A stretch of DNA of 64,000 bases from Marinifilum sp. D737. Lineage in GTDB: Bacteria; Bacteroidota; Bacteroidia; Bacteroidales; Marinifilaceae. The position numbers and the translations under genes are program-made. The first letter of the stretch is position 1, and every line of letters starts with the position of its first letter. The notes beneath the pieces are model-generated. The model had not been told where the DNA came from. It saw only the letters and a program-made list of their open reading frames with translations, and searched no databases. Of this stretch, positions 1-8,658 are shown piece by piece. Where the stretch lies: NCBI RefSeq assembly GCF_026672275.1, contig NZ_JANQCD010000001.1, positions 310,001 to 374,000 on the forward strand, in the 5' to 3' direction.

Positions 1-1
1 T

Positions 2-235
2 GATATCAACATTGATAGAATCATTACAGAAAAGAGAAAAGAATTTATTGGTGAAGGACACGCATTCTTTGATTTAATGAGAAATAAGAAGGATGTTGTT
101 AGAACTGGTGATGATCACCTGGTTGTTGCACCAATGAATATTGCATATAACGATTTCAAAACAATTCAACCAATTCCAAGACTTGAGTTGAATGTTAATG
201 ATAATATTCAGCAAAACCCTGGTTATGCTGAGTAA
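2..235 (+). CDS. SusD/RagB family outer-membrane nutrient-binding lipoprotein, C-terminal end only
   Basis: The last 77 codons of a gene that begins before the window. The reading frame is open from base 2 to a TAA. The residues RKEFIGEGHAFFDLMRNKK, then IQPIPRLELNVN and a final NPGY, are the typical C-terminal signature of SusD/RagB proteins: the ERR/KRKEF...EG.R.FDL helix, then IP..E...N....QNPGY. In the family, SusD caps a SusC TonB-dependent channel and binds glycans or peptides at the cell surface. The partner SusC should lie just upstream, outside the window. A hairpin terminator follows 26 bases after the stop, so this is the last gene of its operon. The substrate cannot be inferred from this fragment. 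Confidence 0.85.
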   Translation, partial: DINIDRIITEKRKEFIGEGHAFFDLMRNKKDVVRTGDDHLVVAPMNIAYNDFKTIQPIPRLELNVNDNIQQNPGYAE

Positions 236-260
236 ATCAGTAATCTTATAATTAATATTT

Positions 261-290
261 GAGGCTACCATATGGTAGCCTCTTTTTATT
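261..290 (+). terminator. Rho-independent terminator after the SusD gene
   Basis: A perfect 11-bp stem (GAGGCTACCAT/ATGGTAGCCTC) is followed directly by TTTTTATTT. It closes the operon ending with the partial SusD gene. Confidence 0.85.
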
Positions 291-509
291 TATAGTGTTT
301 TACTGAGTAAATACATTACTTATTTCAACTTTCAAAGTAACTGGTAGGATGATTTATCAAAATCTTAAATTTAGGAGTTGAGTGGGGGATGCAGTTCCAT
401 TCAAAGGTGTTAAAATTATTGCCTTTTGGTCACTCAAGATCAAGCTTATTAAGACTTAATCAACTAAAAATCAGACTAATTTATATACATAAGTTAAGTG
501 TAACTTTTT

Positions 510-620
510 ATAATACAAACGTTTGCAAAAAGTAAGCGAAATTTCATTTTTTTTCTTGTCTAAAATTGGGGAAACGCTACCTTTACCATGTTAAATAACA
601 TGTAAACGGTGGTTTACTTG
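510..620 (+). promoter_or_regulatory. Palindrome-rich upstream region of korAB
   Basis: The 456-base gap before korA has no credible gene. It contains three symmetric sites: CAAACGTTTG at 516-525 (a LacI-family-like shape centred on ACGT), CATGTTA-AA-TAACATG at 587-602, and GTAAAC-GGTG-GTTTAC at 602-617. The last two share bases, so they could form alternative structures or adjoining operator sites. No good TAnnTTTG element was recognised here. Which factor binds is unknown; the assignment as operators is inference from symmetry and position only. Confidence 0.35.
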
Positions 621-691
621 GTTTAATGAAATTCAACAGCAATAAACTAAAAAAACAAAAAAATTTAATCTGAGATTAAATTAAAACAGTC

Positions 692-2536
692 ATGAGTCAA
701 AAGACAAAAGTCATTGAAAAGGAAGAAGTTGTAATTAGATTCTCTGGTGACTCCGGAGACGGTATGCAGCTTACAGGAACTCAATTTTCCGATACTTCCG
801 CATTATTTGGGAACGATGTAGCTACTTTCCCGGATTACCCTGCAGAAATTAGGGCTCCGCAAGGAACAGTAGGAGGGGTATCAGGATTCCAATTGCACTT
901 TGGGCATACAGAGGTGAATACACCTGGAGATTATGCTGACGTGTTGGTTGCAATGAACCCTGCAGCACTGAAAGCAAACTTGAAATGGGTAAAAGCTAGT
1001 GGAACGATCATCGTGAACGAGGATAGTTTTACTGAACGAAACCTTGAGAAAGCAGGTTACGATTCAGATCCGCTTCAAGATGATAAATTAGCGGATTACA
1101 ATCTGATTAAGGCTAGAGTCACTTCTTTAACTAAAGAGTGTTTGAAAGATTCAGGACTGGATCAGAAAAGTATTCTTCGAAGCAAAAACATGTTTGCTTT
1201 AGGTATGGTGTATTGGATGTTCGATCGTCCATTGGCGCATACCGAAGAATTTATTGAAGGCAAGTTTAAGAAGCACCCATTGGTGGTTGATGGTAACAAG
1301 AAAGTGTTACGTGCAGGTTACAACTTTGCAAAAACAATTGAAGCATTAGCTTACAATTACAGTGTAGCTCCTGCTAAAATTAAGAAAGGAACCTATCGTA
1401 ACATTACAGGTAACAAAGCAACAGCTTGGGGACTTATTGCAGCTGCCGAGAAAGCTGGATTACCACTATTCTGTGGATCATATCCAATTACTCCTGCAAC
1501 TGAAATTTTACAAGAATTAGCAGCTCGTAAAGATTTGGGTGTAAAAACATTCCAGGCCGAAGATGAGATTGCTGGTATTTGTACTGCAATTGGAGCTAGT
1601 TTCGCTGGTAATTTTGCGGTTACTACAACTTCAGGTCCAGGTTTGGCATTGAAGACAGAAGCTGCTGGGTTAGCGGTTATGACTGAGTTACCATTGGTAA
1701 TTGTAAACGTTCAGCGTGGAGGTCCTTCAACAGGTTTGCCAACCAAAACTGAGCAATCAGATTTGATGCAAGCGATTCACGGTAGAAGTGGTGAGTGTCC
1801 TATGCCTGTTATTGCAGCTAGTACACCATCAAACTGTTTCGAATATGCATACCGTGCAAGTAAAATTGCATTGGAGCACATGACACCAGTTATTCTTTTA
1901 ACGGATGGTTTCCTTGCAAATGGTGCAGAGCCATGGAGAATTCCAAAAATGGCAGATCTTTCACCAATTACAGTTCCTTTGGCAAAAGAAGGTGATGATT
2001 ACATGCCATATGCCAGAGATGAAGAGAAATTGGCTAGAAAATGGGCTGTTCCTGGAACAAAAGGATTAGAACATAGAATTGGTGGATTGGAAAAAATGGA
2101 TGTTACAGGTACTGTGTCATACGTTCCGGAAAATCACCAGGTAATGACTGATATAAGATCTGAAAGAGTTAAAAAAGTAGCTAACTTTATTCCGGATCTT
2201 CCTGTTAAAGGAGAAGAAAATGCTGATGTTTTGGTTGTTGGATGGGGTGGAACATATGGTCACCTTACAACAGCTGTTCGTGAGCTTCAGAAAGAAGACA
2301 AGAGCATTGCATTGGCTCACTTTAACTACATTTTACCATTACCAAAAAATACAGAAGAGGTATTAAAGCGTTATAAGAAAGTTATCGTTTGTGAATTGAA
2401 CGACGGACAGTTTGCTGAATATTTAAGAAGCAACTTCCAGGATATTAAATTCCAGCAATACAACAAATTGCAAGGTTTACCATTTACTGTTAAAGAATTG
2501 AAAGAGACGTTTAATCAATTATTGGAGGAGAAATAA
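692..2536 (+). CDS. korA: 2-oxoacid:ferredoxin oxidoreductase, fused gamma-alpha subunit
   Basis: Catalyses, with KorB, the CoA-dependent oxidative decarboxylation of a 2-oxoacid (most likely 2-oxoglutarate) with ferredoxin as acceptor, or the reverse carboxylation. Residues about 10-190 are the gamma (catalytic) domain, opening with IRFSGDSGDGMQLTG. Residues about 210-600 are the alpha/pyrimidine-binding domain, with YPITPATEI and TTTSGPGLALKTEA. At 614 residues it has the normal length of the fused form found in Bacteroidota. The stop is followed after 2 bases by korB, so the two are translated together in the cytoplasm. The 2-oxoglutarate preference is family knowledge; a 2-oxoisovalerate or pyruvate preference is not excluded by sequence reading alone. 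Confidence 0.93.
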   Translation: MSQKTKVIEKEEVVIRFSGDSGDGMQLTGTQFSDTSALFGNDVATFPDYPAEIRAPQGTVGGVSGFQLHFGHTEVNTPGDYADVLVAMNPAALKANLKWVKASGTIIVNEDSFTERNLEKAGYDSDPLQDDKLADYNLIKARVTSLTKECLKDSGLDQKSILRSKNMFALGMVYWMFDRPLAHTEEFIEGKFKKHPLVVDGNKKVLRAGYNFAKTIEALAYNYSVAPAKIKKGTYRNITGNKATAWGLIAAAEKAGLPLFCGSYPITPATEILQELAARKDLGVKTFQAEDEIAGICTAIGASFAGNFAVTTTSGPGLALKTEAAGLAVMTELPLVIVNVQRGGPSTGLPTKTEQSDLMQAIHGRSGECPMPVIAASTPSNCFEYAYRASKIALEHMTPVILLTDGFLANGAEPWRIPKMADLSPITVPLAKEGDDYMPYARDEEKLARKWAVPGTKGLEHRIGGLEKMDVTGTVSYVPENHQVMTDIRSERVKKVANFIPDLPVKGEENADVLVVGWGGTYGHLTTAVRELQKEDKSIALAHFNYILPLPKNTEEVLKRYKKVIVCELNDGQFAEYLRSNFQDIKFQQYNKLQGLPFTVKELKETFNQLLEEK

Positions 2537-2538
2537 TC

Positions 2539-3576
2539 ATGGCAGATTCATTATTAAAGCAAGCAGCTCCTGAGAAATTGACTCCAAAAGATTTTAAGAG
2601 TGATCAGGAAGTAAGATGGTGCCCAGGATGTGGTGACCATGGAGTTTTGAATTCGGTACAGAAAGCAATGGCTTTAATGGGCAAACCAAAAGAGGACTTT
2701 GCGGTGATTTCTGGTATTGGATGTTCTTCTCGTTTCCCATATTATATGGATACTTACGGATTCCATTCAATTCACGGTAGAGCAGCAGCTATTGCATCTG
2801 GTGCTAAATCGGCAAACCCAAACTTGGAAATCCTTCAGGTTTCTGGTGATGGTGATGCATTGGCAATTGGTGGTAACCACTTTATTCATGCTGTGCGTAG
2901 AAATATCGATATGACCATCTTGTTATTCAATAACGAGATTTATGGTTTGACCAAAGGTCAGTATTCGCCTACATCGAAGCACGGAATGGTAACCAAAACA
3001 TCTCCATTCGGAACCATTGAGCAACCTTTCCATCCTGCTGAGCTGGCATTGGGAGCTCAATCTAAGTTCTATGCTCGATCAATCGATACCAATATCAAGT
3101 TGACTTCTGAAATTCTTTTGGATGCAACAAAGCACAGAGGAACATCAATTGTTGAGGTGCTTCAGAATTGTGTAATCTATAACGATGGAGCACATTCTTT
3201 AATTACGGATAAGAACACCAAAGAAGAGTATCAATTGGTTCTTCGTCATGGCGAAAGAATGATTTTCGGTAAAGAAAAGAACAAAGGATTGGTAATGGGA
3301 GGTAATGGTAAACTAGTTGTTGTTACCATTGGCGAACATGGCATTACCGAGCAAGATATCTTGATTCACGATGCTCATACTCCGGATCCACACATGCACT
3401 GGTTGTTGTCGAATATGACAGCTCCTGAGTACCCTGTGGCTCTTGGTGTAATTCGTGATGTTGCTGCCCTTTCTTACGAAGAGAAAATGGTACAGCAAAT
3501 TAAAGATGTTCAGGCGCAATCATCAATCAAATGTATGGATGATTTGTTGAACAGCGGAGATACCTGGGAAGTTTAA
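2539..3576 (+). CDS. korB: 2-oxoacid:ferredoxin oxidoreductase, beta subunit
   Basis: The thiamine-diphosphate-binding partner of KorA. The N-terminal WCPGCGDHG motif (residues 27-35), the GDGDALAIGGNHF ThDP/Mg motif (about 103-115) and NNEIYGLTKGQ (131-141) are diagnostic of the beta subunit. Length is 345 residues, usual for the family. No four-cysteine ferredoxin domain is present, so electrons must leave through a separate ferredoxin. It starts 2 bases after korA and ends before a strong terminator, so the operon is korA-korB only. The complex links the oxidative TCA branch, or amino-acid fermentation, to reduced ferredoxin. Confidence 0.93.
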   Translation: MADSLLKQAAPEKLTPKDFKSDQEVRWCPGCGDHGVLNSVQKAMALMGKPKEDFAVISGIGCSSRFPYYMDTYGFHSIHGRAAAIASGAKSANPNLEILQVSGDGDALAIGGNHFIHAVRRNIDMTILLFNNEIYGLTKGQYSPTSKHGMVTKTSPFGTIEQPFHPAELALGAQSKFYARSIDTNIKLTSEILLDATKHRGTSIVEVLQNCVIYNDGAHSLITDKNTKEEYQLVLRHGERMIFGKEKNKGLVMGGNGKLVVVTIGEHGITEQDILIHDAHTPDPHMHWLLSNMTAPEYPVALGVIRDVAALSYEEKMVQQIKDVQAQSSIKCMDDLLNSGDTWEV

Positions 3577-3604
3577 TAATTTAAATTTTTCAATAGATAT
3601 ATAG

Positions 3605-3634
3605 AAGAGGGAATCATTGATTCCCTCTTTTTTT
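3605..3634 (+). terminator. Rho-independent terminator after korAB
   Basis: A near-perfect inverted repeat AAGAGGGAATCA/TGATTCCCTCTT ending in an uninterrupted T run, 29 bases after the korB stop. Confidence 0.9.
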
Positions 3635-3669
3635 ATGCATGAATGTTTGTCTCGCTCGATAGAAAGAAC

Positions 3670-4002
3670 TTATTCCAAACCGAAATTTACTTTCTCCCAA
3701 CCATCAGGAATCCTTTTCTTACCAACTGGCAAAGCTTCCCGGACAGCAGGTAAGCTAATATCACCATATTAGTGATCTGCATTGGGATTTTAGAGGTTAT
3801 TAAATTCCGACCCATGTCTGGTACATAGTTCCCAGCAGTTAGGAAAGTATCAAGTTTGTTCAGGAGTTCATTCTTTGGTTTTTGGGAATGTTTTCTTAAT
3901 TATTAACCAGTCAGCCTATATGTTGGCACGAGATACCTTATTTCTTAAAAACTGATTTATAACTGTCCGGTTTATAGAGATTTTCACTTGTCTATGCGTA
4001 TA
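3670..4002 (-). pseudogene. Decayed ORF of unknown family, broken by two frameshifts and a stop
   Basis: Read on the minus strand, three consecutive blocks in different frames give protein-like sequence that joins smoothly. Block one (from about 4002) contains KISINRTVINQFLRNKVSR, an in-frame TAG, then ADWLIIKKTFPKTKE. Block two contains ELLNKLDTFLTAGNYVPDMG and NLITSKIPMQITNM. Block three is GDISLPAVREALPVGKKR then IPDGWEKVNFGLE and a stop at 3670. The single-base shifts fall near 3873 and 3765. The amino-acid flow across the shifts is why I call it a decayed gene and not chance. I do not recognise the family; a mobile-element or helix-rich accessory protein is possible. The rest of the gap to 4360 shows nothing I can name. 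Confidence 0.5.
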
Positions 4003-4360
4003 TTTTTATTTTTACAGAATTGATGACCATATAGTCAAATCTCACTTTACAGAAAACCATAAAATATTATTAACCTGATTTCGATTTAAAATATGGTCAC
4101 AGTTTACATTGATTTTGAGGAAAATTATGCCAAAAGCAGGCAAATTATTTGAAAAAATCATCTTCATCCAATCTTTACTTTAAAAATTCCTCAAAATATC
4201 CCGATATTCATTCAGATTTTTTAAAGCAAATCTTGAATAAATTTAATTTTCTGTGTCGGATATTTTTAATCGAACTTAGGTTAGTATTTTATGCAGCCAA
4301 TTGAACGCATATATTTGTAAAATTAATTACCATTGTAGTTTCAAAAATTACTGATATTGA

Positions 4361-4395
4361 AGTTGTCCAACAGACCATTAAGATTAGTAACTTTG
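4361..4395 (+). promoter_or_regulatory. Predicted Bacteroidota-type promoter for the receiver/PEP-binding gene
   Basis: TAACTTTG at 4388-4395 matches the -7 consensus TAnnTTTG, with a TTG at 4363-4365 about 22 bp upstream as the -33 element. It lies 46 bases before the ATG at 4442. Consensus is known for the phylum sigma-70 (SigABfr type); use here is inference. Confidence 0.55.
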
Positions 4396-4441
4396 TAATA
4401 GAATAGAGAAACAACAACACTAAATAAATTAGTTAAAGAAT

Positions 4442-7417
4442 ATGGAAGAAATTTCGATTTCGAAAATTTATAAGCGAAAAAAGAACGACCGTGATATTTT
4501 TCAGGAATTGATGCCTTACAAAGTGAAGGAGATTCTGTTGATTGCAACTTATTACGACGCATATACAATTGTTCGTGAAGGACAATTCTCAGATAAAATT
4601 GTTGGTGAATATTTACAGTTGAATTTGTATGCAGCGCCGCGTTTTACAAGTGTTGCTACAAACGAAGAAGCACTGGAAGCATTAGAGAATCGCCATTACG
4701 ATATGGTAATTTTAATGGCTGGTTTGGATAAAGAATCGCCATTAGAATTAAGTCAGGAAATCAAAAAAGTTGATCCTGAAATTCCGGTTTTGGTTTTGGT
4801 GAATAACAATAGCGATTTGGCTTACTTCGATCGTGCTGCCGACAAAATCAAAAACAATATCGACCGAGTATTTGTTTGGAATGGTTCAACCAAGATATTT
4901 ATGGCAATGACCAAGTATATCGAGGATAAAATGAATCTTGAGATGGATACCAAGAGTGGTGATGTACGTGTAATTCTTTTGGCAGAAGATTCGGTGAAGT
5001 ATTATTCCAGGTATCTTCCTTTGCTATATACTTCGGTGATGACACAAACGCAAAAGGTGATTTCGGACGAAGGAGATATTGATGAATTGCACAAGATTTT
5101 AAAGATGCGTGCTCGTCCGAAAGTAATTTTGGTAAGTACATTCGAGGATGCAGTTGATGTTGTAGATAAATACCTTGAAAATCTACTTTGTGTAATCTCT
5201 GATGTTCGATTTGCACGAGATGGCAAATTGGATGATGATTCTGGAGTTGATTTGATAAAATACGTGCAGGCAAAAAACATGAGAATTCCATGTTTAATGC
5301 AATCGCATGATACCGATAATGCAATAAGAGCAATGCAGGTTGATGCTGATTTTATAAACAAAAACAGCGATACATTGGCATTGGATATTTACAATTTCAT
5401 TTATACCAAATTAGGCTTTGGTGATTTTGTATTCCGCAACCAAAGTGGTACACGTGTTGCTGTTGCAAAATCGATGGAAGAGTTTGAGGAGAAATTAAGA
5501 TATGTTCCAGATGAATCATTACTTTTCCACTCCAAACGAAATGGAATTTCAACCTGGTTAATGGCTCGTGGTGAGATTAATGTTGCCAAGAAATTGAGAA
5601 GATATCAGATTGAAGATTTCAAATCCGTAAAGGATCTAAGGAAGTTTTGTCTGGATGTATTCGAAGCTTCAAGAATTAAGCAGCTAAGAGGTAGAATTAT
5701 TCGATTTAAGCCGAATATTGTAAATTCAAATCATTACATTGTTCGTATGGGTAGAGGTTCCTTAGGAGGAAAAGGTCGTGGTCTTGCTTTCCTAAGTAAT
5801 TTTATTGAGAACATCTACTTTAAGAAACTGATTAAGGACATTAACATATCGATTCCTAAAACAGCTATTGTTGGGGTTGATGAGTATGATAATTTTATCG
5901 AGAAAAATAATCTTTACGACAAGATATACCTTGATAAGAACTATAAGAAAGTAAAAGAATTATTCCTTAAAGGAGATATTCCTGATAAATTGGGAAATAA
6001 ACTTCGCCAGTATCTCGAAGAGATCAATAAACCAATTGCGGTTAGATCTTCAGGATTATTTGAGGATTCGCTAATGCAGCCTTTTGCGGGAGTTTATGCG
6101 ACTTATTTGTTGCCAAATAACGATCCGGATATCGAAGTGAGATACCAACATCTGGTTACTGCGATCAAGTTAATCTACGCCTCTATTTTCACACCTGAAG
6201 CTCAATCATATTTCAGCGCGGTTGATTACAAGATTGAAGAGGAAAAAATGGCTGTGATTATTCAGGAAGTTGTTGGTCAGGAATACAATGGCAAATTCTA
6301 TCCAAATATTAGTGGTGTAGCACAATCTTACAACTATTATCCATTCTCATACATGAAACCGGAAGATGGTTTTTCTGTAATGGCCATCGGATTAGGAAAG
6401 TATGTTGTAGGTGGAGAAAAAACTCACCGATTCTGCCCTGAACATCCTAAGTTGCAGTTGGCTTCAATCGAAGATCAGATTAAAGATTCTCAGAAATACT
6501 TCTATGCGATTGATATGCAAAAGGAGAATATTGATTTGATTAACGATGGAGAAGATGCCGTAACCATTAAATATGAGCTTGCAGAAGCTGAGAAAGATGG
6601 CAATTTATTGCACTGTGCTTCGGTTTACGATTTTCAGAATGACAGGTTAGAACCGGATTTGAATTTACGTGGACCACGAGTAGTTGATTTTGCAAACATT
6701 CTAAAATACAACCAGGTACCAATTTCGCATGCCTTAAGCGTATTGTTGAATATCTTTAAGCAAGCAATGGGTGCACCTGTTGAAATAGAGTATGCAGTTG
6801 ATTTATCGAAAGGTAAGGATGGCAATCCAACCTTCCATTTGCTACAAATTAAACCTTTGATTCGTCAGGAAATGAGTGTTGACATTGACATGTCGAAGGT
6901 AGATCGTAACAAACTGCTTATGCTTGCAAACAAAGGTATGGGTAACGGAACCGTGAACCATATCCGCGATGTAATCTATATGGATTTAAGCAAGTTTGAC
7001 AGAACCAAGACCGAAGAAATGGCTGAGGAAATGGAGCTTTTAAACCAAAAAATGAAAGAGCAAGATCGTCAGTATGTATTGTTTGGTCCGGGACGTTGGG
7101 GAACCCGCGATAAGTTTACAGGAATACCGGTACTTTGGTCGCAAATATCAAATGCCAAAGTAATTGTAGAGCAGGGATTGGAAGATTTCCCATTGGATGC
7201 TTCTTTGGGTTCTCATTTCTTCCACAATGTAACCTCTATGAATGTGGGTTATTTTTCAATCAAGAACAATTCAGAATTGAATTTTGTGAATATGGAAATG
7301 CTGGATAAGCAGGAAAAAATAGAGCAAATTCATTACTTCAAACATGTTCGTTTTAAAGAACCATTGGAGATTTTAATGGATGGAAAGAAACAAACCAGTG
7401 TAATCAGCTATAAATAA
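4442..7417 (+). CDS. Hybrid protein: two receiver-like domains and a pyruvate,phosphate dikinase-type PEP/pyruvate-binding (ATP-grasp) domain
   Basis: A 991-residue cytoplasmic protein with three parts. Residues about 30-165 resemble a degenerate response-regulator receiver: YDMVILMAGLD has Met where the phosphorylated Asp should be. Residues about 175-322 look like an intact receiver, with acidic pair E182/D183, D254 in VISDVRFARDG as the likely phosphorylation site, S288 and K307. Residues about 430-850 match the N-terminal ATP-grasp half of PEP synthase/PPDK: GRGSLGGKGRGLAFLSNF, PIAVRSSGLFEDS...FAG and EIEYAVDL...LLQIKPL. The phospho-histidine swivel domain (G.TSH) and the PEP-binding barrel are absent, so it cannot be a complete PEP synthase. 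The C-terminal region around FGPGRWGTRDKF is conserved-looking but unnamed. Forty bases separate it from the next gene. Probable role: a phosphorelay-controlled ATP-dependent kinase or sensor; substrate unknown. Confidence 0.8.
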   Translation: MEEISISKIYKRKKNDRDIFQELMPYKVKEILLIATYYDAYTIVREGQFSDKIVGEYLQLNLYAAPRFTSVATNEEALEALENRHYDMVILMAGLDKESPLELSQEIKKVDPEIPVLVLVNNNSDLAYFDRAADKIKNNIDRVFVWNGSTKIFMAMTKYIEDKMNLEMDTKSGDVRVILLAEDSVKYYSRYLPLLYTSVMTQTQKVISDEGDIDELHKILKMRARPKVILVSTFEDAVDVVDKYLENLLCVISDVRFARDGKLDDDSGVDLIKYVQAKNMRIPCLMQSHDTDNAIRAMQVDADFINKNSDTLALDIYNFIYTKLGFGDFVFRNQSGTRVAVAKSMEEFEEKLRYVPDESLLFHSKRNGISTWLMARGEINVAKKLRRYQIEDFKSVKDLRKFCLDVFEASRIKQLRGRIIRFKPNIVNSNHYIVRMGRGSLGGKGRGLAFLSNFIENIYFKKLIKDINISIPKTAIVGVDEYDNFIEKNNLYDKIYLDKNYKKVKELFLKGDIPDKLGNKLRQYLEEINKPIAVRSSGLFEDSLMQPFAGVYATYLLPNNDPDIEVRYQHLVTAIKLIYASIFTPEAQSYFSAVDYKIEEEKMAVIIQEVVGQEYNGKFYPNISGVAQSYNYYPFSYMKPEDGFSVMAIGLGKYVVGGEKTHRFCPEHPKLQLASIEDQIKDSQKYFYAIDMQKENIDLINDGEDAVTIKYELAEAEKDGNLLHCASVYDFQNDRLEPDLNLRGPRVVDFANILKYNQVPISHALSVLLNIFKQAMGAPVEIEYAVDLSKGKDGNPTFHLLQIKPLIRQEMSVDIDMSKVDRNKLLMLANKGMGNGTVNHIRDVIYMDLSKFDRTKTEEMAEEMELLNQKMKEQDRQYVLFGPGRWGTRDKFTGIPVLWSQISNAKVIVEQGLEDFPLDASLGSHFFHNVTSMNVGYFSIKNNSELNFVNMEMLDKQEKIEQIHYFKHVRFKEPLEILMDGKKQTSVISYK

Positions 7418-7457
7418 ATTAGGAATTATCAGTAATCTGATAGATTAGAAATGCAAT

Positions 7458-8486
7458 ATGACTAAATACTACATAGCAAGAAATTATCGTTCAAAATATG
7501 ATGCTGCAGGTAAAGCTAAAATGGATTGTGAAGTTATTTTAGAAAGAAATGGCTGGAAAAATTTAGGCTTCAAGCAAACTTGGATTTTTAATGCTATATT
7601 AGGTACTATAGTAAGTGCAGTTGGAATTACCTGGGCATTACTAAGGCTTAAAAAGAAAAGTATATTATGTCTTCAGTATCCATTAAATAAATTTTATCGA
7701 TATATTTTGTGGGGTGCAAGCCTTAAAAGATGTCATATTGTAACCATTGTGCATGATGTAATTAGTTTAAAGCGTAAAGCTTATTTTACTGAAAAAGAAA
7801 TTGGAATTTTATCGAAGTCAGAATGCTTAATCGTGCACAATGAGCACATGAGAAAGTGGTTTGAGGAAAATAAGCTTGATGCTAAAACCGTGGAGCTTGA
7901 TATTTTTGATTATTTACATGTACCAATTGTGGATATTCCTAAAGTACCAGTGGATCAAAAACAATACAGAATTGTTTTTGCTGGTGGTATGGGAGGAAAC
8001 AAGAGCTTTATTTATCAGTTGGATACCCTTAAAAGAGGAAATTTTAAATACTGCCTTTATGGGGTAGGATTTAATGCCAATAAGATTATTAATCCAGAAG
8101 ATACAATTCTGGATTACAAAGGCTTTTTTCCATCTAACGAGGTTATCGATCATATTGATGGTGATTTTGGATTGGTGTGGTATGGCGATTCACTGGAATC
8201 CTGTGATGGAGCAACAGGTCAGTATCTAAAGTTTAATAACCCACATAAATTGTCCTTGTATTTGCAATGTGAAATGCCAATTATTATATGGGAAAAAGCA
8301 GGAATGGCAAATTTTGTGAGCAAAAATAAAATTGGGATTACCATTGGTTCACTAAGCGAAATACAGGAAAAACTGATGAATCTGTCGCAAGATGAATTTG
8401 ATATGCTTAAGGCAAATGTGCTTAAGATGAAAGAAAAATTATCGGAGGGGTACTTTTTACAGGCAGCTTTGCAAAAGGCAATTTAA
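7458..8486 (+). CDS. Glycosyltransferase related to beta-1,6-galactofuranosyltransferases
   Basis: A 342-residue protein with a two-lobed GT-B outline. The N-terminal half has a hydrophobic stretch near residues 45-62 (IFNAILGTIVSAVGITWALL). The C-terminal half carries IVFAGGMGGNKSFIYQL, YCLYGVGFN and a donor-binding stretch GDFGLVWYGDSLESCDGATG, followed by NNPHKLSLYLQCEMPIIIWE. This arrangement resembles galactofuranosyl and other GT4-like sugar transferases of the WbbI kind. It probably works on cell-surface polysaccharide at the cytoplasmic face of the membrane. It is an isolated glycosyltransferase: no polysaccharide cluster surrounds it. It follows the preceding gene by 40 bases and ends before a shared terminator. 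The exact sugar is inference. Confidence 0.7.
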   Translation: MTKYYIARNYRSKYDAAGKAKMDCEVILERNGWKNLGFKQTWIFNAILGTIVSAVGITWALLRLKKKSILCLQYPLNKFYRYILWGASLKRCHIVTIVHDVISLKRKAYFTEKEIGILSKSECLIVHNEHMRKWFEENKLDAKTVELDIFDYLHVPIVDIPKVPVDQKQYRIVFAGGMGGNKSFIYQLDTLKRGNFKYCLYGVGFNANKIINPEDTILDYKGFFPSNEVIDHIDGDFGLVWYGDSLESCDGATGQYLKFNNPHKLSLYLQCEMPIIIWEKAGMANFVSKNKIGITIGSLSEIQEKLMNLSQDEFDMLKANVLKMKEKLSEGYFLQAALQKAI

Positions 8487-8611
8487 CTTGTGGGAGTTGC
8501 TTAGAGCTTACTTAATACCGATTAGGATATATCCTTCCATTAATCGAAAAGCTGGATATTTGAAATCAAATGTTCGCAATGGAACTCAAGTTACTAGTAT
8601 GATAAAAAATA

Positions 8612-8637
8612 AAAGGCTATCATTTTTGATAGCCTTT
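8612..8637. terminator. Bidirectional terminator between the glycosyltransferase and fabD
   Basis: An 11-bp perfect stem AAAGGCTATCA/TGATAGCCTTT with a 4-base loop, flanked by A-rich and T-rich tracts, so it can stop transcription from both convergent genes. Confidence 0.8.
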
Positions 8638-8658
8638 ATTGTATTGTTTGATTATGGA

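Noticed and set aside
4899-5361. Long minus-strand open frames (119 and 144 codons) within the receiver/PEP-binding gene
   Set aside because: They lie fully inside a well-supported plus-strand gene and their translations lack domain-like features.
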